A stretch of 64,000 nt of DNA, taken from positions 1 through 64,000 of the forward strand of contig JARVKI010000061.1 in assembly GCA_036674765.1 (NCBI GenBank), read 5' to 3'. Each line of letters begins with the position of its first letter. The stretch's first letter is position 1. Positions 34,801-44,623 of this stretch are shown here, in pieces. The notes below the pieces were generated by a model. It did not search any database. It worked only from the letters and a program-made list of their open reading frames with translations, and was not told where the DNA came from. A program made the translations under genes and the position numbers. Origin of the DNA: Seiridium cupressi (taxonomy: Eukaryota; Ascomycota; Sordariomycetes; Amphisphaeriales; Sporocadaceae).

Positions 34801-36824
34801 TTCCAGCACGCCCCAAAATCTGCATAACTTCCAAGTCGGAGTACTCCCGAAGACCTTCATCGTCGTATGTCGAAGTCCCTTTCAGGACGACAGTATGGCA
34901 GGGCAGATTCACGCCAACAGCCAATGTTGATGTACAGCAAATTACTTGCAATTGGCCGCTCAAGTAGTTGCGCTCGATGGAAGCCCGGTCTTGGGCGTCT
35001 AAACCGGCATGGTGAAACGCCACTCCGTAAAGTACCATATCGTGAAGCTCCTTATTGACTACTGGAACGTGTTCCGTAGGTGCTGGCCAGGGTTTGTCCT
35101 CGGCTTTGAGGGTTGTCCACCACTCAGCAAGTTTTTGGGCCGTCTGCTCACATGATTTTCGTGTGAAGCAGAAGACCATGATAGGTTTCCGTTCACTGTG
35201 CTGACCGAGTAACATGTTCAGCTTGCCATCGAGTGTTTTGTCGAAGACATAATCATTTCCAGATGACTCATAACCATAAACATGTTTCTTAAGCTTCACG
35301 GGACGCATCTCTTCGCCGAAGCTGTGCTGGCGCGCTGGCTGTTGCTGGTTTTTGTGGTCGCGGCCGAGCCAAGCGGCGACATCATCAAGATTGGGAACCG
35401 TGGCGCTCAGAGCAACAAAACGGACATTAGCGCCGCTGGTCTTCATGCGGGACACAACGGCCTCAAGTGTGGCGCCTCGAACATCTTTAAGGATGTGGAC
35501 TTCGTCAATGAGAACAAGTCGCACCATATCGAGAAGCTTGCGGTGGTCTGCCCACTTCCTGGTGATTGAGTCCCATTTCTCTGGAGTAGTGACAATGATG
35601 GAAGCACTGCCTACCCGTCTTACTTGGCCAGGAGAGGTGTCGCCAGTAAGCTCGACGCATCCAAGGTTGAGATGCCTGAATTTCTTCTCCCAGTCTCTGG
35701 CGCGCTCAGAGCACAATGACTTGGTAGGTGCTTGATACACGATTTTGAAGTTCTCCCCACCTGGAGTAGTGACGAGTTTACAAATGGCCATCTCTAGAAT
35801 AGCAGTTTTGCCACTTCCAGTGGGGGCAGAGACCACAACGTTGTCGTCGGAACCATATACGTCTGGAAAACACTTTGATTGGACCGCATTGAACAGTTCG
35901 TATGGAAAGACCGCGCGACACTTATCTGGCAGAGCTGCTTGAGGATTAACCAAATGAGAGCCAGCAACCTTGGGCGTAAGATTTCTGGGAGCATGGTCAA
36001 GATCTAAAGCGACTCGACTTGAAGATGACGGTAATTGAGGCAAAGATGCTCTGGCGGCAATTCGAGGCTCGGCTTTCCGGAGGCTTAACCTAGTCGATGG
36101 ACTCGATCCTCCGACAGGCGACGATGAGCTGTTCAAGGATAAATTAAGGGGGGACGATCGACGTGGCTCAGCTATATCTGTCAATATTGATGCAATCATT
36201 GATACAGTAGAGACTGACTTGTGTATAAAGGTGGTGTAACCAGTTGTGACCCCCGTTGAAACTCTGAGATCCTGTGAGATCCACCACGATCAACAAAGGA
36301 TCGAGTTGCAGAACTAGCGCTGGGATTGATCTGAGTCAGGCTAATTGGATTGTCAATGAATTGGGATGGCTGTTGAACCTCGTTTCGAGGCATGAAAGGT
36401 CTGAAATGGTGGCTAGCATCCCCAAGGACGCGAGGTTGACGATTAGATGAGACACTGCTGGTTGGTATTGACACACGAGGCGTAGTAGCAACTGGATGGA
36501 GGCCGTAAGAAAAGTTCGATCGTCCACCAAGGAGTTGACGATCTTTCTCTTGTCAGTACGGGCTAGTAGGCAACGGGATGGATACCCACCGAACTCATCC
36601 AAGTGATCGTTTTCTGTCTGATCGTGGCTGACTGAATTCGCGATGGGCTGCCTGCTACTTCCTTCTCCATTGCCCGTGAGCGGCAAATAAGACGAACCCA
36701 AGTCATGGTCGGGAAACAAGTCGCTGGTATGGTTGATAATATTCTGAGTGTGTCGGTCTTGGCCAGTGCGGTTGGCAAAGCCGTAGAGGTGGCTGCCTTC
36801 GCTATTATTCGTTTCGCCGGACAT
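31893..36824 (-). CDS. mer3: Meiotic DNA helicase MER3/HFM1
   Basis: Five exons (36590-36824, 36219-36548, 34337-36177, 32276-34286, 31893-32227) give 1583 residues, with all phases consistent. Helicase motifs in order are Walker A at about residue 306 (SAPTGSGKTAILEMA), DEVH (LVLIDEVHILKD), SAT (VALSATVPN), GVNLP (LAVGVNLPCHTVVLKG) and motif VI (QILGRAGRPQFDRNATA). A Sec63/Brl domain with an HhH-like part follows (QVQGLGPVTMRKLTAHGVNS). Near the C-terminus is a Cys/His cluster (CNHHCAGGAPTKNGRPC, then THKCCHEG) typical of fungal homologues. The family is a ZMM factor that promotes crossover formation and unwinds DNA in meiosis. The last junction (donor gttagg, 48-base intron) is the weakest; without it the protein would stop at 32271 after KDYG. 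The exon beyond encodes EPAWVGEFDEDLINML, which looks like a real terminus. Exon 3 could start at 36171 instead. Confidence 0.93.
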
Positions 36825-37754
36825 GGTGGTGATACTAGCTTCAAAGGCTGTACAACATATACAACAATGTTGATAATCGAGGGAGTAGAAGTACAGTAGA
36901 TAACACAGATGTTGTTTGTAGCAGCGGAGGAGGGTGCAATTGTGATCAGTCCATGCTTGCTGCCATGGCGTATGCGGAGGGCAGATGTCGAGATCAAGAA
37001 ACCGGCATAAATCCCTTTTTGTCGATGGAGAGAGGTGACAATGTTTTTGAGATGACAGCATCTGTGGTCCATGGCGAGAATTCCGAGGGCGGTCTGGCCC
37101 TGCTGCCTACCGTGTGGAATTGGAAGGTGCGCTGCTGCCACAGGTGCCGACTGAATCGCCTCTGCTCCTTCCCTAGGAATGAGCAGGTGCAGCCCAGACT
37201 ATGAAGAAGCGTCGACACAGTCCAACGTTCAATGATTAGACAGCATGAACGCCCGAGTTCCTCAAAATTGCCTGGTGATGGGATTTCAGCTGATACCTAG
37301 AGACTCTCGAGTTGAAAAGATTTCGTGCAAATAGAAAATCACGATTGCCTTATGGCAATTGGGAGTGACTGCCATGATGGTTTGGGACCAGAAGGACAAA
37401 ACACCCGAGTGATCTGATTTAATAATTGTGTTACACCCTATGGACACCAATTTCCATGATCTTAATTGCTATCCCGCCCAGTGTTTGACATATGCCCCGG
37501 GTTGAGAGGCTGTCACTAATTGTTAACATTCCCTTGATTGAAACTCCCAAAGAATCCAATGTAAAGCCGTACCCAGTAAGGCTGAATCCGTCAATGAATC
37601 TGATGATCGCTCAGCGTCATGTGCGTAGCTCGTCTTCATTCGTGTGCAATCTTTTGGCGCATATATACATTTCTCTCCTCTGTAGAACAGAAGTCTCTAT
37701 AGAATTTTTATTCACCGTGGCCATAGCCATAACCACAACCTGTACCTCTCACTT
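36825..37754. other. Upstream region of MER3 and 3' flank of the transporter
   Basis: About 930 bases between two minus-strand genes. Short open frames here (for example 36994-37218 minus) are out of context and unconvincing. Confidence 0.45.
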
Positions 37755-39295
37755 TCAATCATCTCGGTTCTTATCCCGAGCCGATGGCTGGCGCACGTGA
37801 TGTCGCAATGGCGAAGACGGTCGGGATGTCGACAATCCCAGGGACCTGGCCGACTCCAGAGGATTCGGTACTACAAGTCTGTCGTCAGAAGCTCTTGGAG
37901 TGTGCATCGGGTCGATTGTTGTCTTTTCGTAGCTAGCGATGTTGATCGGTGGCGGCCTGCCGCGTTTTCGGTCGGGACCAGTGTACAAAAAGGTTGAGGT
38001 CAGAACCAAGATGGTGCCGATGAGAAACTGCGACTCGGTCAGTCTCGCTGCAAAAATTCGAAGCAGAAGCACTTTACTTACCATGATAGAGACCTGTACG
38101 TTGAAGAAGTACACGCTGAACAACAAGCTGAGCACAATGCTAATGCTAGTCGCAAAGTTCTTGGCAATGTTGTCGGCGTAGTTGATGCAAAGCGAGGCCA
38201 GCACACCACCGAACGCTTGCAGCAGAATCAAGGTCCAGACTATCCAATTGTAGCCGTCGAAGAACCCGTGCTTCGCAATCTCCTGGCCGTCCTTGAAGAA
38301 GATACCTATGAACAGCGCAGGGAACAGAGAGTAGAACGACAGCTGGATGTTGCGAACCCAGACCGACGCACCAGCTGCTGGATCCTTCAGTACCTTCTCA
38401 AAGTACACGCCTGTCAAGCCCGAGACTGCTGCTGCGACCAAAACGGCGGATAGACCAATAGAGTAGTTCATTATGGGGCTCATGTTCTGGTCCTCTTCGA
38501 TGCCTTCGTATGTAGCAGAGCGCTTCACCAGGGCCTCGCTGACGTCCGAGAGTCCATCAAACGTCCTCTTGGTCAGCTCCCTAGCCACATCGCCCATTCC
38601 GTTGGCCATCTGACCAAGCTCGTGCACGGATCGGGGGAAGAAATGATCGGTCATGTCATGGATCAGGAATGAGCCATCTTTCGAGTTCGTTGACGGGATT
38701 GAGACAATGGAGACGCCAAGCGTTAGAATCAAGAGTGAAATCCAACGCTTTGGGGACAGCGACCGGCCAAGCATGGTGACAGTAAACAGAGCAGTCGTGA
38801 GTATTTTCAGCTGGTACAGGATCTGGAAGTGTATCGGATCCAAGTTTCCGATGCCCACGTACTGCAGGGTATTTTGTAGTGTGTAGAGCGCCGCCGGTAT
38901 GGCCAGTTTCCACCCGTCTCCTGAAAACACAGACTTGTAGATTTGGTTGAATAGTACCGTTGCCGGCGTCGACGGCGCCAAACTCCTCGAGACTTCGTAG
39001 ATGGCAAAAGTGAGCGAGATGGCGAGCTTGATGACTTCAGTGAGGAAGACTGCGGTCGATGTAAAGTATCTGTGATCACCATTCGGCTTCATCATGCGCG
39101 AATAGTGCATCAGCAATATCAGCGCCGAATTCTGGAAGGTCAACTGTAACACATTGTCCGTTAGCTGCGCAGCCCGAACCACTTTACGCGCCGTACACGA
39201 CCCAAACCTACAGTGATGAGCGAAACCTGCTTCATAGGCATTCCAAACAGCGTCGGCGAGCCCGCCTTGCCCGGTGGGACATCAAGTAGAGCCAT
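37755..39295 (-). CDS. UDP-galactose-type nucleotide-sugar transporter (SLC35A family)
   Basis: Three exons (39212-39295, 38082-39143, 37755-38033) encode 474 residues. The start at 39295 is set by exon 1, which ends GMPMKQVSLIT and joins LTFQNSALILLMHYSR, the conserved first helix of the family. Intron 1 is gtaggt...ttacag (68 bases). Intron 2 is gtaagt...ccgag (48 bases); it has a multiple of three and could be read through, but removing it gives VQVSIMSQFLIGTILVL, closer to the family pattern. About ten hydrophobic helices are seen, including LQYVGIGNLDPIHFQILYQL, which carries the conserved QLKI region, and YADNIAKNFATSISIVLS near the end. Between the halves is a hydrophilic loop of about 60 residues, and the C-terminus is a Ser/Arg-rich cytosolic tail. 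It should exchange UDP-sugars across the Golgi membrane. UDP-GlcNAc as substrate is an alternative. Confidence 0.9.
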
Positions 39296-41761
39296 TGCGA
39301 GATAAATCTAATAACGTTGTGGGAGTGAGGTTCGTGTAGCACTGGGCGTTTTACAGATCGGCGAGCTCTCAAGGGAATACCCCAAAACTCGCCGTCAGCG
39401 TTGTCGTAATTGAAATGCGTTATCAATACACCAACTCGTTTGTTGGCCGTTGTTTAGACGTCGATCGCAAAGAAGGCCTTGGCTTTATGAGAAAAAGGAA
39501 TCTATCGCGCTCCGGAAAGTATGTCGGCGCCCTGGACGCGTGCAATGCCAAAATTGGGGGTTTCTTGACGTTTTACCCCTGGACTTTTTTTTTTTTTTCT
39601 TTGCAATCCCTCTTCTGCGCCGTGCAAGGAGAATTTGTAGGTGGGAAGCAACTGCAGTTATGATTCGCTGTCGGTAATGCGGTTGCGTTGACGCACAACC
39701 CGAAATGATGAAGAAGGTGCCTGGCACCGGAGAAGGTCGTGGGGCTGGAAACAATGGTGGAAGAGTGTAAAGAACGATACAAAAGGTTAATGCTGAGCAG
39801 GAGAAGAGTCGTCGAAGCCCAAGAAGCTCAAGCGATCAGCGAAGCCGTCGGACTGATGATCTCAATGGCTGGCCCGTTCCCCAGATTTTTCCGAGGGCAA
39901 GATCCAGGTCCAGATTTTGCTAGCTGGGCGGTACAAGCGACAGCGCAGCACAAGACAGGGGGAGGGCCGTCGACCGAGACAAGGTATGGGTGCTTTCAAG
40001 TGCCGTACGTCAAATTCAGGAACGAAATCCCCGGCAGCTACTGTGTCTGCAGATTCTTTTTGGGTAGCAATGGCCCTGAATTCCTCTGCTTTGAGCGTCG
40101 AACCCCCTGTATTGTGCTTCGGAGTGACTTCCCAGATTCGATCCTAGCACTAGTGTGTCGATCAATTGCGGAAGCGTGCGACGACTGCGGTGACGGTTGC
40201 TAGAGAGAGCTGCTCGTCGACTCCACGCCACGGATCCTGGATTAATGTACGATGCTTGAGTTTTAGCACCTAACTATCTTCGCTCCGTGTCCATCTGCAT
40301 CGTCTTCGGTCTATAGGCCAAGAGACTGCCTGCGATCACACCGTCATATATCTACCTACCAGCGTTGCCGCTTGGTACAAATTTCGGCAGTCCAAGTGTC
40401 GATGTCATGCCCCGCGTTCCGGGCAGACCGGACCCTCTACACTAATGCGCTGGCTGTGGTCTTCGAACGGGAAGTGTTTCGGGTCGTTTTTGGTCGAACA
40501 GCGGTCTGGGATGAAAAAGATTGAGAGAACATCCGACTCAGCTTTAACTCGAATAGACAAATTGCAAAACCCCGGGCATATCTCCAAATCCTCATATGCG
40601 CGGGGTTTCTACCTCAGAACCCAGCATCGCGTGCGGCGTTCCTGCCACCCGCCCATAGACTATCGAATCCTTGGCCCAACTAATGAGCCATGTTCATGAT
40701 CAGCAAAGCTCGACCAGATCAACAGCGCAGTAGTTTCCGCAATACCCCAAAAACCCTGCACCCATACGGGTCCAGCCACACTGTACGCCATGGCCCGCTC
40801 GATCGTCAAGATTTAATCCTACTGGCCGCCTCAACAGCCGCATGACCGGCTAGAGCACCATCACCAGCGGTGGAGGGGCCGACAGCTTGTGGTGGTTGGA
40901 GTAAGTGCGGGGTGAAATGACTACAGCGCTGGTTGCCGTTATAAGCTTGCTAGGTACATTTGAGGTCGAAAATGTCGTTCACACGACTCGGATTACCAGC
41001 CGGTATTGCAGTCTTTGACGTACGTTTGGAAGGAATCTGCGCTGTCACGCCAAGCCATCCCTACAGAGACCTGCCACAGAGACCTGCCACAGAGTCATCG
41101 AGACACGGGATGCCGCCTAGAAACCAACCTTGGCTACGTTCTCTGCCAATGATCGTGTCCAACGTGTTGTTGGCCGAATACTTGCTAACTCACAGGCTGG
41201 TAGCTGGAGGCTGGTCGTGTACTGCTAATGACATTGGAATCCTTTTCTAGTGCTTTTCCAGGCCCGTCGTAGAGTGTTTGTGTTTTCATGGTTGGTTAAA
41301 ACCTATATGATATTGACCCAGCGGCTTCGCACGAAAGCGGCACACCCTATGGAATGCTGATTTCGGGGTAGTATGGGACTTAGGACCCAATAATATTGAT
41401 CAATATACTAGGTATAACGGCAGAAATGCTTTTTTTGAAAGGTGCCAACCTTTCCCTAATACATTACAATATATGCCAAACCCCGTGACCAAACCCTCAA
41501 AATCACACGACTCTGTAAGAGTGTGAGGTGGGAGTATGCAATACCCATCCCTCCCGCCATTAGCCCAGTATTAGAATGATATGCAACATGCAGTGATTCG
41601 TCATGAGTTGGATCCTCCCAGAGCGCCAATCGCTTGTCCGCCATGATCCTCCAAAAAATGCTCAAAGATAACATAGAAAATTTGATTGATGAGTATTTCA
41701 TCATTCGTGTCCATGGAAACGCCCGTCGTCAAGAATATGCCCCGGAATGCTGCTATGATGA
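39296..41761. other. 2.5 kb intergenic region; one weak open frame
   Basis: Holds a T run at 39585-39598, a short tandem repeat at 41063-41094 and a possible 149-codon frame at 39754-40203 with no recognised motif (see findings). No other gene is supported. Confidence 0.45.
41063..41094. repeat. 13-base tandem repeat, about 2.5 copies
   Basis: Unit ACAGAGACCTGCC occurs twice head to tail, followed by the first six bases of a third copy. Non-coding context. Confidence 0.85.
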
Positions 41762-44623
41762 TCAACCATCGTCGCCCCACAGCCCAGCCTCGGGCGGCAA
41801 GAACGAGCCAACATTGCCCACAGCACTCAAACGTACAGCGCTGTTCTTGCCCTTAACATGGCCCTTGGTATGTTGTCTGCCAGATGGTTGCTCGACAGGA
41901 CTATCGGGCCTCGCGATACCGTGCTCTTTAGAGCGCTCGGCTGCCGGAATTTCGGGTTGCGGGGGACTCATTACATCTGAGAATCCGTCGAAATCGATAT
42001 CCGCCTCCTCGTCGTTGTTCTCAAAGTTGGACTCTGGCAGATTCTCCAGCTGCCTCTTCAGAGAAGTGCCGCGCGAGCCGAGCAGGTTCAAGTCCGCCCT
42101 TGGACTCTCGCCACCACGTCGGCTAGCGGAGGTCGGGAAACCGTAACCGCTATTGACTCTAGAGTTCCTCCTGCTGCGCCTCCTCTCCGGCACGATCTCC
42201 CCATCGCTGTCCTGGTCGTAGTCCATGAACTCGCTCAAGTCCGGGCTCGGTTCCGCAGCGTCAATGGCGCCAATGTCATTGAGGGGGCGGTCGAGGAACA
42301 TGAGCACACGCTCATGTCGTCCGACCAAGTTGTTGTCCCTGATGGTGGCGTTACTCATCGCTGAACTGGAACGCTTTTCGATAGGATCAGAATGGCCCAA
42401 ACTCTCGGCTTCATCAGCAAATCGGACGTTGTTGTCAGTTCTGCGTACACTGTCTTTGCGTTCCGTGAGACTCTTGAAGCTTGAGACAAGCGAGGACTGT
42501 CTAGATGGGAATGGGGGCAGTTGCGGAGCTTGAGAAGAAGGTCGTGAACTTGTTTTCGCGGTGCCGCCTGGAATGTAACTGTCACGTCCAGCACTGCCCG
42601 AGCTAGTCCTGCGGCTGGCAACGGTGCCTTTGTCACCATTCTCTATCTCCGCGAGTATATTCTCCCGCATCATGGCTCTCTTCTGTCGCAGGGCTGCAAG
42701 CAGCATTTCCTCCTGTTTTGTGACTGCCATTAATCGTGCATTGTGGGCCTCGGCCGTCTCGTCATTGTGGGCGTTGTCTCTACGACCTGGAGAACTGACA
42801 TAGGAAGCCATGCTCGACGGCGACAAGGGAGGGGTCAGCTGATCGGAGCTCAGCGTCCGTCGCGGGTGATCACTAGCCTGGGCCGTCAGCTCCCTCAAGG
42901 AATCCAGTGCTTCTGCAGTTGAGGCCAAAGGCATCAATGTGACAGCCTTCGCTTCTTGAGCCACAGGTTTACTATGCGGTTGCTTCTTGTGAGATACCGG
43001 AGGCATTGGAAAGTCTGCGGTGTTTGTGGTTGACACTGATAGTCTAGATGCACGGCCAGATTCAGAGTTGGAGTTACCAGTCGCTGTTGCCGTACTCCCA
43101 GATGATGAGAATGAGCGCAATGTGCTGTTCGATGGCACACGACCCTTGTTCGCGGATGCAGGCACAGCGAGGTAGTCATTGAGAGGTGCAAAGTTGTTTT
43201 GCTTTTGCCTGCTAGAACTCCGTTCCTGCACAGCAGGAGGTCGGGTAGGTGCTGCTTTGCGAACATCCCCTAGTAGGCTGACGTCTTCATGGGACATATT
43301 TGTGTGCGACGACATGGATGATTTTGGAGCCGAGTCACTGAAAGTCCCGTCATCAGAATCGGAGTCCGACAATGACAGAACACTGTTAGTTTGTAAGTCG
43401 GAATCCAACGTCCGAGATGTCTTCGATGTCTTCGATGTCTTGGACGTCCTTGTATTGCGGCTCGATATGCTTGATGCGCAGTCTCCTACTGGTGAGAGAT
43501 GATTAGACGGTGCTAGGCCAGGGCTGCTCGTAGAAGTAATTGTATTCCGACTTCCTGCCGAGTCCTTCCTGAAATGACCACGGTGGCGGTTTGGTTCACG
43601 GACGACAAGATTCGATGTTGGTGTTAAAAGAGAGTGTGTCGATGATGTTGTAAGTGGTGGTGTGGGCTGCCCGCCAACTGAGTCGATGCGAGAACGTTCA
43701 ACGTGTTGTTGCTGCTGCTGCTCCTGCTCCCCCTCTTCCTCCGCTTCTCCCGGCGAGGGCGCTGAGCGGAATGACATCTGTTCATAATGGTCATATAGCT
43801 GAGATAATGTCGTCGAGTCTTGTAGGCCGAGCGGACTGCCGTGGGTGCCTGTGCTAGCCATAGACGGTGATTTCCTCAACTTCCTAGGTGTTTCGTAAGG
43901 AGACGAAGACTGTGATATGAACGAAGGAGATCTTGTGACATAGTTATTGCCAAGAAGAGCTGCCGCTTGCGAGTTTTGATCTCGATCTCTCCGACTCCGC
44001 GGCTTCAGCATGGAGAGATCCAATCTTGAAGGTTTCTTCTTCTTCCCACCTGGCCCTGCAAGGGACCCATCCATGTCAAGTAATGAGTTTGCCTTGTTGG
44101 GCAATCCCTTCGCCATTGCTGAGTTTGACGTTTGCTGCGAAATGGACAATGGGACTTTGTTCCTGTCGTAATGGCTGTAGATGGTTGACGCGTTTGACTG
44201 GCGTCGCTGAAGACTCGAGGCGTCCGTCCTGTAGTCATTTCCAATAGTGGCCGCGGACCTCTGAGTCCTCAGGCCGCCTCCGTTTCGCAGTTGACGTGGA
44301 AGTATGTCAGACTCGGCGTCCCAGCCGTTCTCCCCGTAGCTTGTGCCAACTGTCGCATCATCTTCCTCGTCGACGATTCCCAAGCCGGTGTCACCGGTGG
44401 TATGGCTTGCGCTGCTCTCAGATATTGATATACTGATTCCCGACCTTGAGTCCCACGGCTGTTGTCTCACCTGTCCTCTGGGCACTTTTGACGATTCAGT
44501 GTTGATCCCACCAGTTCCCAGAATCTTTTGCGCCTTGGTCAGCGGGACCGACGTGGCTGACACTTCTGTTGGTTGCTTCCTCCAACCCGGGATCGGGAAG
44601 GTAAACTTTGATTTGTGACCCAT
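41762..44623 (-). CDS. Large disordered fungal protein of unknown function
   Basis: A single open frame of 953 residues from ATG 44623 (MGHKSKFTFPIPGWRKQP). Not assigned to a named family, though the start resembles conserved hypothetical proteins of filamentous fungi. Nearly the whole chain is Ser/Thr/Pro/Arg-rich and predicted disordered. It has a basic patch (PGGKKKKPSRLDLSML), a glutamine run (EQEQQQQQHVE), a KTSKTSKTS repeat made by tandem 9-base units near 43420, and a short coiled-coil-like segment around 42650-42720 (NARLMAVTKQEEMLLAALRQ). Conserved-looking acidic pieces near the end (PSPDLSEFMDYDQDSDGEI; EADIDFDGFSDVMS) and many SP/TP and RxxS sites suggest regulation by phosphorylation. 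No transmembrane segment or enzyme motif is visible. A scaffold or polarity role would be a guess. Confidence 0.75.
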   Translation of the reverse strand: MGHKSKFTFPIPGWRKQPTEVSATSVPLTKAQKILGTGGINTESSKVPRGQVRQQPWDSRSGISISISESSASHTTGDTGLGIVDEEDDATVGTSYGENGWDAESDILPRQLRNGGGLRTQRSAATIGNDYRTDASSLQRRQSNASTIYSHYDRNKVPLSISQQTSNSAMAKGLPNKANSLLDMDGSLAGPGGKKKKPSRLDLSMLKPRSRRDRDQNSQAAALLGNNYVTRSPSFISQSSSPYETPRKLRKSPSMASTGTHGSPLGLQDSTTLSQLYDHYEQMSFRSAPSPGEAEEEGEQEQQQQQHVERSRIDSVGGQPTPPLTTSSTHSLLTPTSNLVVREPNRHRGHFRKDSAGSRNTITSTSSPGLAPSNHLSPVGDCASSISSRNTRTSKTSKTSKTSRTLDSDLQTNSVLSLSDSDSDDGTFSDSAPKSSMSSHTNMSHEDVSLLGDVRKAAPTRPPAVQERSSSRQKQNNFAPLNDYLAVPASANKGRVPSNSTLRSFSSSGSTATATGNSNSESGRASRLSVSTTNTADFPMPPVSHKKQPHSKPVAQEAKAVTLMPLASTAEALDSLRELTAQASDHPRRTLSSDQLTPPLSPSSMASYVSSPGRRDNAHNDETAEAHNARLMAVTKQEEMLLAALRQKRAMMRENILAEIENGDKGTVASRRTSSGSAGRDSYIPGGTAKTSSRPSSQAPQLPPFPSRQSSLVSSFKSLTERKDSVRRTDNNVRFADEAESLGHSDPIEKRSSSAMSNATIRDNNLVGRHERVLMFLDRPLNDIGAIDAAEPSPDLSEFMDYDQDSDGEIVPERRRSRRNSRVNSGYGFPTSASRRGGESPRADLNLLGSRGTSLKRQLENLPESNFENNDEEADIDFDGFSDVMSPPQPEIPAAERSKEHGIARPDSPVEQPSGRQHTKGHVKGKNSAVRLSAVGNVGSFLPPEAGLWGDDG

